From assembly GCA_947184155.2 (NCBI GenBank), contig CAMXCT020006633.1, positions 1 to 64,000 of the forward strand: a stretch of 64,000 nt of DNA. Reading direction: 5' to 3'. The notes under the pieces were generated by a model, which saw only the letters and a program-made list of their open reading frames with translations, was not told the origin of the DNA and searched no databases. Within the stretch, counting starts at the first letter, position 1, and every line of letters starts with the position of its first letter. The position numbers were made by a program, and so were the translations under genes. The DNA comes from Cladocopium goreaui (Eukaryota; Sar; Dinophyceae; Suessiales; Symbiodiniaceae). Shown one piece after another: positions 1 to 12,700 of the stretch.

Positions 1-2
1 TG

Positions 3-104
3 CCTGACATCCGGATGTCTTTCTTTGAGGTCGGGACAAATCTTGGTCTTCGCACCTTCTGTACAGGCGCTCCGTCGCTCCGTTTGACCCATCTGGATGC
101 CCTG
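3..104 (+). CDS. Possible exon entering from the left edge
   Basis: One frame stays open from base 3 and gives residues such as TFCTGAPSLRLTHLDAL, with a GT-type donor (CCTG then GTGGGT) after base 104. The composition is exon-like compared with the AT-rich DNA that follows. The peptide is only loosely WD40-like and no acceptor is visible because the window starts here. Confidence 0.3.
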
Positions 105-890
105 GTGGGTTGAAACATGGGGCCGAATTTTGGATGCCTAAGGAAGATGGGCTCGGGGTATATTTACCACACATTTGATGGTCAGAGCGCATCTATGTTG
201 GTAACATCTAGCCATTATTCTTGCTGAATCTTGCTGATATCATTTGAGATCTAAACCACATTCCATTGTCATCTGTCAACTGTCAAGGTCACTTGTTTTT
301 CTTGCAGTAAAGTCATAGAGCCGGTAGAGCCAAAACTCAAACAACAGAGTTGCTGTCTTCCATCAAGCTTTTTGCCATATCTGACATATCTTCTTATCCC
401 AACAATCTTGCAGCTTTCTTCCACCCCGGTTGGGCCATCGCTAGGTGTTTCTTGAAACCGACCCCTGACCGCTTGAGTCTTTTGTCTTCAAAGGCTTTGT
501 ACACTTTAAATGGGTTTCACATTTCTTGGAGCACCTATTATTTCATTTCCATCTTTCTAAGCTAGTTGTAAGAACATACAAGTACTTCCCATTGACAAAA
601 TGTCTTTGAGATGGTTTAAAGTTTAAACATGTCCTGGAATGTCGCGTTTTTCCGGAGATTGGTTTAAACATGTCTTTGAGATGGTTTAAACAATTTTAAA
701 CATGTCTTTGACCAGGATTCTCCTGTATTCGGGGGTCAAATTTCTCACGGTGTTCTGTAGAAAATATCCCTTCCGACCTTGGCAGGTTGTGCTACCAGCC
801 TATCGGCCCACCGTGACAAAGCACCTGCCTCGATTTCCGGTTGGAATGATCATCCCACAGCAATTGGGTGTTCAACGAATTACGGTAAAT
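105..890. other. Intron-like stretch
   Basis: AT-rich sequence with short repeated words (ATGTCTTTGAGATGGTTTAAA near 597 and 674). A weak exon-like island lies at about 786-860 behind a CAG; all three frames are open there, so it is not called. Confidence 0.4.
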
Positions 891-999
891 TACCCTCTGG
901 TTAATTAACATAGCCATGGAAAGATCCGCCATTTTTAATAGGTAAACCATCTATAAATGGGCAATCTATACCATGGCTATGTTAAATTACCAGAGGGTA
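891..999. mobile_element. TIR family A element
   Basis: Starts TACCCTCTGGTTAATTAAC and ends AAATTACCAGAGGGTA, with arms carrying CATAGCCATGG and CCATGGCTATG. TA on both sides is the likely target duplication. No coding capacity. Confidence 0.8.
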
Positions 1000-1926
1000 A
1001 TGAGAAATCCCAAACATCCAATCATGATTCATCGACAATCCAGAATGGATTGGATTTTTATTGCGCTCAACAGGAGATTCGCAACAAACGCCGCAGGACT
1101 TGTGCACTGATTACGCAGTATGAGTATTGATATGTATTGATGGCAGTGTACAAAATCTGGTGGATCCCCCCAATCCGGGCAGTGGGTTGTCCCCAGGTGT
1201 GCCGTTTTTATCCAATTCCATCCATTGGGTCAGATGATTTGACGTCTTTTGAGACGACGAAGATGGTCAGCTCATGTCAAGTCACACTGAATCCACTGGT
1301 CAAGCCAAACTGGCAGTATGTTGGGGATGATTTGGATCTCTACATTGGTACTGTGAGAATGTCAAGTGGAAACCTGACTACCAACTAAATGGGTCTTTTT
1401 GCTAGACTTCAATGCCCCAAATCCTCTACTGTAGCAGTGAGACCTCCTGTTTTTGGGCTTATAATTATATAAAGATCTTGTTGTAGAATTTTTTAAATTT
1501 CTAGGGACTTACTGAACCAAAAAAACCTAGGGGAGTAATGGGGAGTACTTGTTTTTTTCCTGGGGTGAACCCTAAGACTTCCATCGCAAGGTGCCACTTT
1601 GACAAAGTCTTCTACTGGCGGCTCAGTCGTGAGATATGGCCAGGGAGCAGGTGGCATTGAGCCAGGTATGGCCAGGAGAATGGTGATGATGATGATATTT
1701 ATCGATAATAGTAGTACTACTATGATTATTAGTGTTATTATCATTTAAATATCCACTATCATATATTACTATCCTTATTGATGATGATGATGATGATGAT
1801 GATGAGGATGAGGATGATGATGATGATGATGATGAGGAGGAGTCTTATCACTTGGGTGTGGCCGGGAATGCGGAATTCCATGGAATTCCAACATCAACTG
1901 GAACTGGACATCTGGGAACTGTTCAG
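1000..1926. other. Intron-like stretch with a trinucleotide repeat
   Basis: Mostly AT-rich. A GAT/ATG trinucleotide repeat sits at about 1,775-1,842 and produces meaningless Met- or Asp-rich reading frames on both strands. No gene is recognised. Confidence 0.5.
1775..1842. repeat. GAT trinucleotide microsatellite
   Basis: About 20 copies of GAT with interspersed GAG units. The Asp/Met-rich reading frames it creates are artefacts of the repeat. Confidence 0.9.
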
Positions 1927-2003
1927 CGATGCTAAGGCCCGCGCTTCCAATGGAATGTGCCATTGTCTTCGAGGAGGGCCAGGCCAGGATCAGGTCTTGT
2001 GCG
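1927..2003 (+). CDS. Possible exon
   Basis: Flanked by an acceptor-like TTCAG and a GT donor (GTGCG then GTGAAC). One frame reads PMECAIVFEEGQARIRSCA. Another frame is also open, so the frame is uncertain. No family recognised. Confidence 0.35.
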
Positions 2004-2564
2004 GTGAACGTCTGAATTTTGGTTCCTTAGCGAATCCCATTTGTGTTGCCCAAAGACCCATTCCGGTGAAGTTCCAAGGTTCACTTGGGAAGTAAAATCC
2101 ACAGCTTTGTCATTGTTTGATGGTTGAATCCCACTTTTTTGTGACTGAGATCTGATCTTTTGCTGATTGTTTCCCTGTTTTGTTTTGTATTCAGCTCATC
2201 ATGTTGCTCTTAGAATTCCGGATTCCGATTGTTGCTGGCTAAAAAGCAACGCCACATATATTTGTTCGCATCCACCTTACCATTTCGACATTAATAGTTG
2301 ATCAGTTTATATCCCACAAAACCCCATGAATTTCCGTTGAATCCCCATTTTCCTAGCACTTCCTAGGGGGTTTCTTGTTTTTCTTCAACATGGATCAACA
2401 TCCCCGAAGCGCCCAGCCCAGGCGAGCTTCTTCCTCCACCGACAGCAGAGCATGTTGCGCCGCCGCCGTGCCTTTGGTGTCGAGATGGGCAATGTATACC
2501 CGAAAAAGCAATGAAACATGGCTTGCTGGAATATCCCCATGAAGTTTGATGATCCAAACATGAG

Positions 2565-2663
2565 TACCCATAGGATCCATGTATGCTATATATATATGGG
2601 AACATTTACCATCAATATACCCCCAATGTTAGCATATATACCATACATGGATCCTATGGGGTA
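2565..2663. mobile_element. TIR family B hairpin element
   Basis: CCCATAGGATCCATGTATGC at the left is mirrored by GCATATATACCATACATGG and ATCCTATGGG at the right. GTA lies directly outside both ends and looks like a 3 bp target duplication. The core contains ATTTACCATCAATATACCCC. No ORF. Confidence 0.75.
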
Positions 2664-3530
2664 TTCAATATTTTAATTACTAATTAGGTTTTTGACATCC
2701 ATCATTTCGTTCAGTACGAAAGTTCTCCGATTGAAGTGCCAATTTATACGGAAGTTGCCACTGCCATGTTCCTCCGGTAATTGGAAGTTGGACATGTTTG
2801 CCTTAAACCATACTAAACCATTGATTGTTGGAATATAACACGATACAAAACCATTCATGTTTTTCAGTTTCAATGCAATAATAAAAACATGTGTCATTGT
2901 TGGTGTCATAAGTTTTGGGAGTGAAAGATCTTGAATGAAACCTTGTAGCATTAGGCTTTTTTGGGGTGAATCTGTTTGAGAAACACAATCTAGAGGAGTT
3001 TCGCCAACAAAATTTCAGGATACTGCTGCAGTACTAAGCAGAGGCAGTGTAAATGTATTAAAACACTAATATATCTAGGGCCTAGTAGGGGGTGTTTATA
3101 TGTTTATATAATATATATATATATATATATATGTTTTTATATGCTTATCTATGTTTATATATCTATTATTGTCGATTATTCAAGCAGAGGCAACTAATAT
3201 GTAACCATATATCACCAAGAAAAAAAATCGTGTAGACGGTTCTTTTTTTGTTTGGTATCGATCCACTGGGCAGTAAAAGCCACCTGTTTTCTGGTCGAGT
3301 TTCCCTCCAATTTTCACACATCTAACGGAGTTGGAGCTCGTAAGACTATAAAAATGGGTGATTCTCAGGATTTAAGATATATCTTGGCTGGGGGCGTGGT
3401 AAATTCACGTAAACTCCCCATTGTTTCATACTTCAACCGTGTCAAATCCTCATGTTCAATGATCAAATCACCATTTTGGTGGGTGAATTCCGATATATAT
3501 ATATATATATTTTTTTCCGATGAAAACTGC
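2664..3530. other. Intron-like stretch
   Basis: AT-rich with TA runs near 3,108-3,131 and 3,494-3,510. No convincing exon or element seen. Confidence 0.4.
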
Positions 3531-3617
3531 AAAAACCATCAAAAACCATCAAAAACCATCAAAAACCATCAAAAACCATCAAAAACCATCAAAAACCATC
3601 AAAAACCATCAAAAACC
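3531..3617. repeat. 10 bp tandem repeat (AAAAACCATC)
   Basis: Eight perfect tandem copies of AAAAACCATC followed by a partial copy. The reading frames through it (KTIKNHQKPS type) are repeat artefacts. Confidence 0.95.
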
Positions 3618-3689
3618 TTTTATGCAGATCCAGCCAAAATACCAGAGATTTCATCAGCCAAAATACACCATCCATAATGGAAGCCCGAG

Positions 3690-3767
3690 GTGTCGACGGT
3701 CACCAAAGCGATCTACTTTCGGCGGCGTATCTGCCAGCGGCCCAAGAAACCTTGAAGCTTGGGCCCG
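3690..3767 (+). CDS. Exon, WD40 blade start
   Basis: AG before base 3,690 and a GT donor after 3,767 (GGGCCCG then GTGCAG). The frame gives GVDGHQSDLLSAAYLPAAQ, that is the GH dipeptide and first strand of a WD40 blade. This is the most upstream island with clear WD40 character. Confidence 0.5.
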
Positions 3768-6700
3768 GTGCAGTGACCAACCTCATGGGAAAATGCATGA
3801 ACAATTGCTGGCTAAACATGGTTTAATCTCGTTTTAAGTGGTTTGATGTGGTTTAAGATGGTTCCAAACATGGCTTTGGAACTTTTTCAGTTCTGTTGGG
3901 TTCCAAGCAAATTCCAACCATGGTGGAGGTTTCCGAAGAAATAGGTGTACCCCCAGTCATCAGCCATTTGTTGAGGAGATTTTCCATGAAATAAACCATC
4001 CAGCTATTGGGGATCCCCCATTTTAGAGGAAACCCCTTTACAAATTGGTCAGTTACATTTGTCGCACACATTTCATCTTCCAAGCGGTGACAATAGGTTG
4101 CACCTCGCCAGAAAAGTCTGTTCTGTTGCCTTGATGTCTTGTGGATCATGGTAGTTCTCATGCCTCTAGCAGCACTTGAGAAACGTTTCAAGACTAACAA
4201 GATCTAGCAAACCTGAGCAAGCATTTGTGCCTGTGGCTAGAGGTCAATTTCCATTTTTTTTTTGGTACGAAACCATGCCATTATGGTTCCCCCTCTGGCG
4301 ATTTGACATAGCTATGGAAAATTACCTATTTCACACATTTTCCAAGGTAATGGCTTCCATACTTCGCAACAACTTACCAGAGGGTAATCCCATGAAACAT
4401 TCCCATGAAATCCCATGAAATTCCCAGCAACTCCTTGAATCCCATTAACATTCCATTAAGTCCTTCTTAAATCCCATGAAATCCCATGAAATTCCATGAA
4501 ATCCACCATAAAACATATAAAATCACCATTTCCATCATAATTTCCATCCTTTTTTTTCACCTTTCATCCAGCCCTTTCCACCCAGGGAGGAGATCAATCT
4601 GGTGGTGACCTCCGGCAACGATAAGATGCTGTGCTTTTGGGCCTGGGCACCCCAGATGTCCATCACGAATGACTGGTTTGTGGTTTGGAACCATGGATTT
4701 TTATGACTTTCCATTCAGTTGGGAAGTTCATAATCCCAACTGACGAACTCATATTTTTCAGAGGGGTAGGTACACCACCAACCAGTCATGAATGAAAATC
4801 AGCTTTGAACATGAATGAAAATGAGGTCTCAAGATGTCTGAAGTATACTTGATATAACTTGATGTTGATGCAGAAATCAACATGTTCGGACCCCATGTCA
4901 ATTTTAGCATAATTTAGAGCGAGGGCTGACGAGGTACGAGGTGAATCTTTGCAATTTAAGCGAGGTGAATTAATTAAATTCAGAAAACGAGGTGGGCAGA
5001 AATTGCTTTCAAAGCATGTGTAACGAGTGAAAAAAAACTTTTCGGGCTCCAGAAAGTTTTTTGTTGTTCCCATCAGAGTGAAAAAAATAGAAAATTAAGG
5101 GTGCATTCAGACCCCGTGAAAAAAAAACTTTCTGGAGCCCGAAAAGCTTTTTATCGTAATTTCAGTCAGTGCCCTGTGGTGGCATGCCCGGTTGTTCCAG
5201 GACTTCCGTATTTGTTCTACAGTGAAACCACTGTTTAAGAACCCACTGCATTAAGAACCTCAGGGGCTGGATTGCCTGATTCAACTCTGTCTACCAGCTA
5301 ATTGAAATAAGAACTCTAGGGAACCCTGAAATTTTGGTCAATAGTTCTTATTCACCTTTCCCAGGTAGCGCGACTAGATTCTAAAATTGCTAAAACTTGA
5401 GGTGTAGCGGGGTATCTTGGTGCTGCTGCTGCAGCTTCTCTTCTCTGGGGTCGAATTTGGGGGGAATCGAGCCCCTGCAAATCCGCTTGTAAAAGAGGCA
5501 TCTCGGAAACAGGAAAAAACTTTTTAGGCCCTGAAAAGTTTTTTCAGCATCCCCAAGCCTCTGGAGCCCAGAGCGTTGCTGCAACGACGACAAAGATAAT
5601 TCAAAAAAGCTCAACCCAAAAGGAGGCAGAGGACTAGTTCGAATGGCTTGCGGTCGAGAAAGAAATGGGACGAGGGCTGAAATCCGTTTTGAATGTAACG
5701 AGGCGAGGACTGAAGATTTAATCAGAGGGGAAAAGTAGATTTAAGACGAGGAAACCGTTTTGAATTTAAAGTAAATTTTGCAATGTCTGAATGATGATGA
5801 CTTGAGAATCTTGATGCGAGGTTGTCCGAAAATGTCGTCTACCGAAAAAAGAAATAGTGCGTTTGTTTAATAGGAAACATCGTTTTTCACCATGCAAATT
5901 TGTGGAATTTCCCCCCAAACGGTCATCCCAATTTTTGATGGTTGAATGTGCCCTCTGGTTTTTTAACACAGCCATGGTATAGATGGCCCATAGAAATAGA
6001 TGGTTTACCTAGCTATAAAATGGTGGATCTTTCCATGCCTATGTTAGTCCTAACCAGATGGTAATTCAGTTCCCTCAACTTTTCAGACGCATCCAGAAAT
6101 CGGTGCGGCGGGACCTGCTTCTGAGCTCCCAGGAGAGCAGCGCCTTCAATTTGGTGAAGAAATGGAGTGCCGTGGCTATGGATGGAGCCCATCGCTGGTG
6201 AATGGATGTGCATCGCCCCAAGTCTGGAATAATAGGTCTTTATTCACGACTTATAATGGGATGGGTTTACTAAGGCTACACATAACAAACAATAGCATAT
6301 ACTGATACCAGTAGTAGCGCGCAAGGCGGTGGCGGAAGTTTCAAGGATAGGACACTATAGGAGAGGTGAGTTGTTGTGATGCATGGATGGCAGAGCGAAT
6401 CCACTGATGGACCGAAAGGTGGTTGGAGTTGTGCTTTTTGGAATGGTTGCAATGGTTGCAGTGGTCACCTCACTCACAACTCCTGGATGTAGTGTGGTGT
6501 AGTGCAGTAGTTGTAGTTGTAGTGGGGTTCAGATGTTGTTGAAGTTGTAATGTTGTAGTTGTAGTTGTGGTTGCAGTTGTAGTTGTAGTTGTAGTGTAGC
6601 CGAAGTGTAGTTGAAGCATAGTTGAAGTTGTAACTGTCTTAGTTGTAGAAATTTTAGTAGTTGCAATAGTTGTAGGAGCTGCAGTTGCAGTTGCAACTGT

Positions 6701-9700
6701 AGCCGTAGTGTGGTTGTAGCTGTAGTGTAGTTGTAGTTGTAGTTGTAGTGTATTGTAGGGTCGTGGTAATTGTTGTAGTAGTCTAGTAGTGTATTTGAAG
6801 TTGTAGTGTTACTGAAGTTGCAGTTGTAGTTGTAGCTGCAGCTGTAGTTGCAGTTGTAGTGTAGTTGTAGTAGTTGCTGCAGTTGTAGTTGTTGTTGTAG
6901 TTGTAGTGGCACTTGTAATTGTAGTTGTAGTTGTAGTAATTGCTGTTGAGGTTGTAGTTGTAGTTGTGGTTTTAGCTGTAGTTCTTGTAGTTGAAGTGTA
7001 GTTGAAGCTGCAGTTGTAGTGGTAGTGTTGTTGTAGTTGTAGTTGAAGTTGTAGTGTGGTGTAGTGCAGTTGCAGTTGTCTATCAATCTGTCTATCTATA
7101 TATTTGTTTATCCATGTGTCTTTCTGTTTGTCTATTTGTCTTTCTGTTTATCTATCTATGTATATATATAATATATATATCTCTCTCTCTCTCTCTCCCT
7201 CCTCTCTCTCCTCTCTCTCCTCTATCTCTCTATCTCTCTATCTCTCTATCTCTCTATCTCTCTATCTATCTATCTATCTAAATCTAAATTTAAATCTAAT
7301 CTAATCTAATCTTATCTTATCTGATCGTATCTTGTCTATCTAATCTATCTAATCTATCTAATCAATTTATCTATCTATCTATCTACCTATCTATCTATCT
7401 ATCTATCCATCTATCTAACTATCTATCTATCTATCTATCTGCAAGTTTGAAATCGAATCTATTCTGCGAGACTTCCTCAGTTTTTGAACTTGACAACATC
7501 AAAAACGCAGCAATTCTGCAGGACTCCCTCAAGTTTTGCACGTGGCAACGTCAAAACCAAGCTGTTCTGCGAGACTTCCTCAATTTTTCAAGTTGACAAC
7601 ATCAAAAACGAAACAATTCTACGAGACTTCCTTCAAAAATGGAAAGTTGAGTGCAGAGCTGACGGCTACCTTTTCTCGCACCTGCATTTTTTTTCTTCTC
7701 TTATCTTCTCTCTTCTGCTCTTCTCCTCTCTGACTCTTCCCACCTCTGCTTTTCCATTTGTCCACATTGTCGGAAGTTCACTTCTAAACTTCCTTCGATC
7801 ATATACTGTATGTGGCTTGCCCTTAGATTCTTACTTCCATCCAATAGTGGAGATGCTGGTTTTTTGTATCAATCCAGCGGAATTTTGAGGAGCTTCCTGT
7901 TCTTTTAGCCCCCATCCTCGTGGAGGTTTGAAAGATGTTGTTGGGACGCTGTGCTGGTGCCCCGAAATCAACGCCCGGATGCCCGGATGTTCCCCAGCGC
8001 TGCGAGCTTGAAGTCATACCTAAATCCTCCAGAGTTCATCCAATTACTCCCTTTCCAGCGATCAAAACCACCCTGAAACCCTAGTTATACCTTGTTCCTT
8101 GGATTGGTGGGAGATCTATATATCAATTTTGCGTACATTACGAAAGGAATTTGTTTGGTTGGGGTGATGGGATTACAAACATGGACCTTAAATTGACCCC
8201 CATCATGTCAGAATTGGTGGATCCTTGTGGTTTTTCACTTGTTTCAGACATTTTGAAGCTTCAAACATGGGATGATAATCCCAACATCAGGTGGAGTTGA
8301 ACTAGCAGGGATGCTTCTTCAGCAGGCCCTTTATGCTGCGGACCACTTCAGCGAACGCCTTTGGGGCTGGCGCATCTTTGATGAGTTGGAAGTGAAGACG
8401 TCCCTGGGCGGGACGGCCTTGAGGTGGTCCGTAGGGGTTTTTGACCCTTAGGTAAACAACCCATAGATGTGGGCCAGATGGCCCTTAAAATGGATGAATT
8501 AGCATGAACTAACCAATTTCCCAATGGTGATTCTCCACATCGACCGGTTAGTTTGCTCCTGGGGTACATGTTGTTGTCATTGTATGATGGCCATCCTTTA
8601 TAGGAGGACTATACAATTGATGGTGCAATTGATGGAACGTGTATTCCTCAGGAAAGTGTGCTCAAAAAATCGATGTTTCATCAGTTTATCAATGTTGATC
8701 ATAATGTTCCCGATTAAAACGATATAACTTGATGGGTATCCACGTTTTCAGACACCAATGTATCTGACTTGAGATGACTTTTCGAAGAACATACTGTCTT
8801 TCGGCTGGTTGGCAGCGGTTTTCCGTTCCACCTTGCTTCAAGCTGCTGCTCATATCAAATTCTCGATGTTGTTGATCATAGACTATCAAACACCTATACT
8901 TCATCTATATCCCAAAATAATATTCCCAACAATTCATCATAAATCATCTTTATCCCAAAAGAACGATTCCCAACAATTCATCATACTCCATTTATCTATA
9001 AATCCCAAAAGAATGATTCCCAACAATTCATCACACTTCATCTATGTCCCAAAAGAATGATTCCCAACAATTCATCATACTTCATTTATCTATATATCCC
9101 AAAAGAATGATTCCCAACAATTCATCATACTTCATTTATCTATATATCCCAAAAGAATGATTCCCAACAATTCATCACACTTCATCTATGTCCCAAAAGA
9201 ATGATTACCAACAATTCATCATACTTCATTTATCTATACATCCCAAAAGAATGATTCCCAACAATTCATCACACTTCATCTATGTCCCCAAAAAATGATT
9301 CCCAACAATTCATCATACTTCATTTATCTATACATCCCAAAAGAATGATTCCCAACAATTCATCATACTTCATTTATCTATATATCCCAAAAGAATGATT
9401 CCCAACAATTCATCACACTTCATCTATATCCCAAAAGAATGATTCCCAACAATTAGGCCCACTAAATTGAAACAATGGAGCCCAACATTGGCCATATCTC
9501 CAGAACATCAACCCAGACCCAATTTTTTTCCCATGGTAAACTTAGGGCTGTGATTCCCCCAAGTCGATGGTTAAGGACAGCTGCGGGTGGCATGAAACCA
9601 GACAAGAGCCTGGAGTTAGGGCTCTTGGGGGGAGCTTCACTGGGTCAAAAATTGGATTTAACAATCCCTGGAGAAAAAATGAGGATTCACTCATCGTGGT

Positions 9701-12700
9701 TTAACCTGGAAAATATGGATTTAACCAGCGAAAATAAAGATGGTTCCTTGCTTCCAATGAAGAATGACATTTTGCTTGGATTGATTGGGGTTTTCATTTC
9801 ATAGCATTTCATAACGATATTTTGTGGAATATCACCAGCTACAATCTACAATCGGTGATCATCCACTGAAGGAATCCCTATGAACCAACCAATGGCATGA
9901 GAGACGGTTTTGAACGTTGCTCATGTGGGCTTGTCAATTTATCAAAAAATTGGCGAAAACGGATACCCCAAAAGTTTATGGTTGATTTCGATTTTCTTAT
10001 TACAGTATTCCCCATTAGAAATAACCAAGATCTTGGATGAAGTTGGGATCCCACTGAAGATTTCCAGAGGAAGTTCTCAGATACGAAGTTGTTGCAATCC
10101 CTGCGGGAATCCTTTTTGGGGTCAGAGAATGGCAGGATTTGGGGTATACCACTACCATCCACTACCACATCTCAACAACGGCGGACTGCAGTAACTGAAG
10201 TCCGCAGCGTTTGTTGTGCCCTTTGTCCTACATTATTGTTTTATATTTTTTTCTGGGTGATGAGGAAACCACTCCTACACTTTCATATTTGAGATGACTT
10301 TAGTAATAAACCGAGTTAGGCACCTTGCCAGCAGTTGCTGCTGGAATTGTGGGGTGTGTGACCTTCCAGCTTCGTTCGATTCCCGAGGTTTAAGGAGGGC
10401 CACAAAGAATCCATCCAGGTTGGATAGTGAAATGGCGGGGGGTAGCTGTTCAAAACAGGGAGATAGTTTGAGTTGTTCAACATGGTGAATTTACACGGGT
10501 CAAAAAGAATGGTTTACCGTCGCATCTTCTCGGGCACTGCTGTGTGCGGAAAGATGTCCCACGGGGACCAACTGCCCATCATCTGCCAGAATCAATACCA
10601 AAAATCAAGGTTGAACTTGCCAAAACAGCAGCGGAGAAGGAAATGATGGGCTAAATTCTTTGCATATCTTTCCTCCCCGATTGGCTTCTGGCTTTAAACT
10701 CATGGGGACATGGATATATATATAATATAATATAATTTTATATTATATTATATTATATTATTTTGTATTATATTATTTTATTTTATATTATATTATGTTA
10801 TATTATATTATGTTATATTATATTATATTATATTATTTTGTATTATATTATATTATTTTGTATTATATTATATTGTGTTATGTTATATTATATTATATTA
10901 TATTATTTTGTATTATATTATATTATTTTGTATTATATTATATTGTGTTATGTTATATTATATTATATTATATTATATATAAATCATAGTATAATATGAT
11001 AAACTATAATATGCTATAATATAATATAATTTGATATAATATAATATAATGTAATTTGATGCAATATAATACAATATAATATAATATAATATAATATGAA
11101 TTATAATATAAAATGATTTGATTTATAATATAAAATAATTCGATTTATAATATAACGTGATGTAATGTAATGTAATGTAGTGTAATGTCATGTAATGTAA
11201 TACATAATATTAAATGATATGAAATATTAAACTCTATATTTAATATACCTATATCAATACTTTGCTGGTTGGTATTTTGAATTTGCGGGATGAGTTGGGA
11301 AAATGATCAGTCCAGCTGGCAAGGCATGTTCGGAATGTGTTGACAGTACCAGCTCCCCTATCCAGGAAACCAGGATGTGACAAACCTGTGGGTCAATTCA
11401 TTGAATGTATTGGACACATGCCAATATTGTCAAACATAGCATTACCCCAGTCAACATATTCTGAAGGTTTGGTCAGTTTATGATATGTATATTACATGGT
11501 TGTGAATAAAAGGATAGATTTAGATTTGGAGAGAAAAGACAGGTCTGCCAAAAGTACATGTAGTTCTTATTCCCAGAATTGGTTTCCGGGAACATCGAAA
11601 CGCGAAACCGCGTAATGAACGTTGAGTCAAACTTAGTAGTTTTCTGTAGATGTTCCTTTAAACTTTAAACCAATCCATGAAGTAGCCAACTATCACCATT
11701 TTTGCTGGGTTTTCACCAACAGTTTTCAACCGGAATCTCTACGAACAAATCCCCATCTCCTTGAACGAGAAAAAACGGCGCAGGTCATGAAGTGGCTCAA
11801 GCCCCTGCAGCCGCTCGCATCAACCATACAGTGTTGCCACTCGTATTAGTATGTGTTGATAAATTAGTAGATCTAGTGATAGCTAGTCATAGTAATAGGA
11901 TAGGTTTTTCAATGGCTTGGTTTTAAGGGAACATTTACAGAAAACCCTTGGGTGTTTTCATGTGTTTTCCATGGTTTTTCTCATGAAATGTGGATAAAGA
12001 TGGGGCCTTCCTGCACATTTTCCCACTCATCCAATGAGTTAATGCCGTCACTGGAAGAATTGTTCGATTGCGGGAAATTATCCCGTGGACTGGGCCGAAC
12101 TTTGCAGGTGAGTGACATGTGTGTTTAATTTTCCCAAAACCATATAGTCAATTGCCACTTTTATGGTATTACTACTGTATGTCTTAGTATTCATGTATGT
12201 CTTAGTAGATAGTAGATCTATATAATTTATAGTCATAGTAATGGTAAACTATCAACCGTCTATATAGTATATATGTGCAACTAATCAACTATATCTAGTA
12301 TCATATGATCAATCATCCCCAAAAGGAATCGACACGAGATCGTGATAATTGACGTGTCTATCAGTTGGGGATAATATATATATATATATAATTCCTTTTT
12401 AAAATGTAGTTCTTGTGGCGGGGCCATATTAATATATGGATGGTTACTGGCAAGCAACTGGCTGATATGGGGATTTAGGCTCTGACTAATTAAAAGGCCA
12501 TTGGATGTTATTTTTTGGTGAGCAAAAAACCATGCGCCACGATCAATCATTTCAACAGTTGCTTAATTATCAGGATCAACCACCAAAATAAGTCAACGAA
12601 AGGCGCATTGGAAACCACCCCCCCGCCCACCAGTCACTCGATCTGGGTGGGAGGCTCAACCATTTGGGTTTGTTTGAGAATGGGGTACCCAAACTCTCAA

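Noticed and set aside
6529..7086. 185-codon minus-strand frame rich in Gln, Leu, Asn and Tyr
   Set aside because: Produced by the GTAGTT hexanucleotide array; composition simply follows the repeat.
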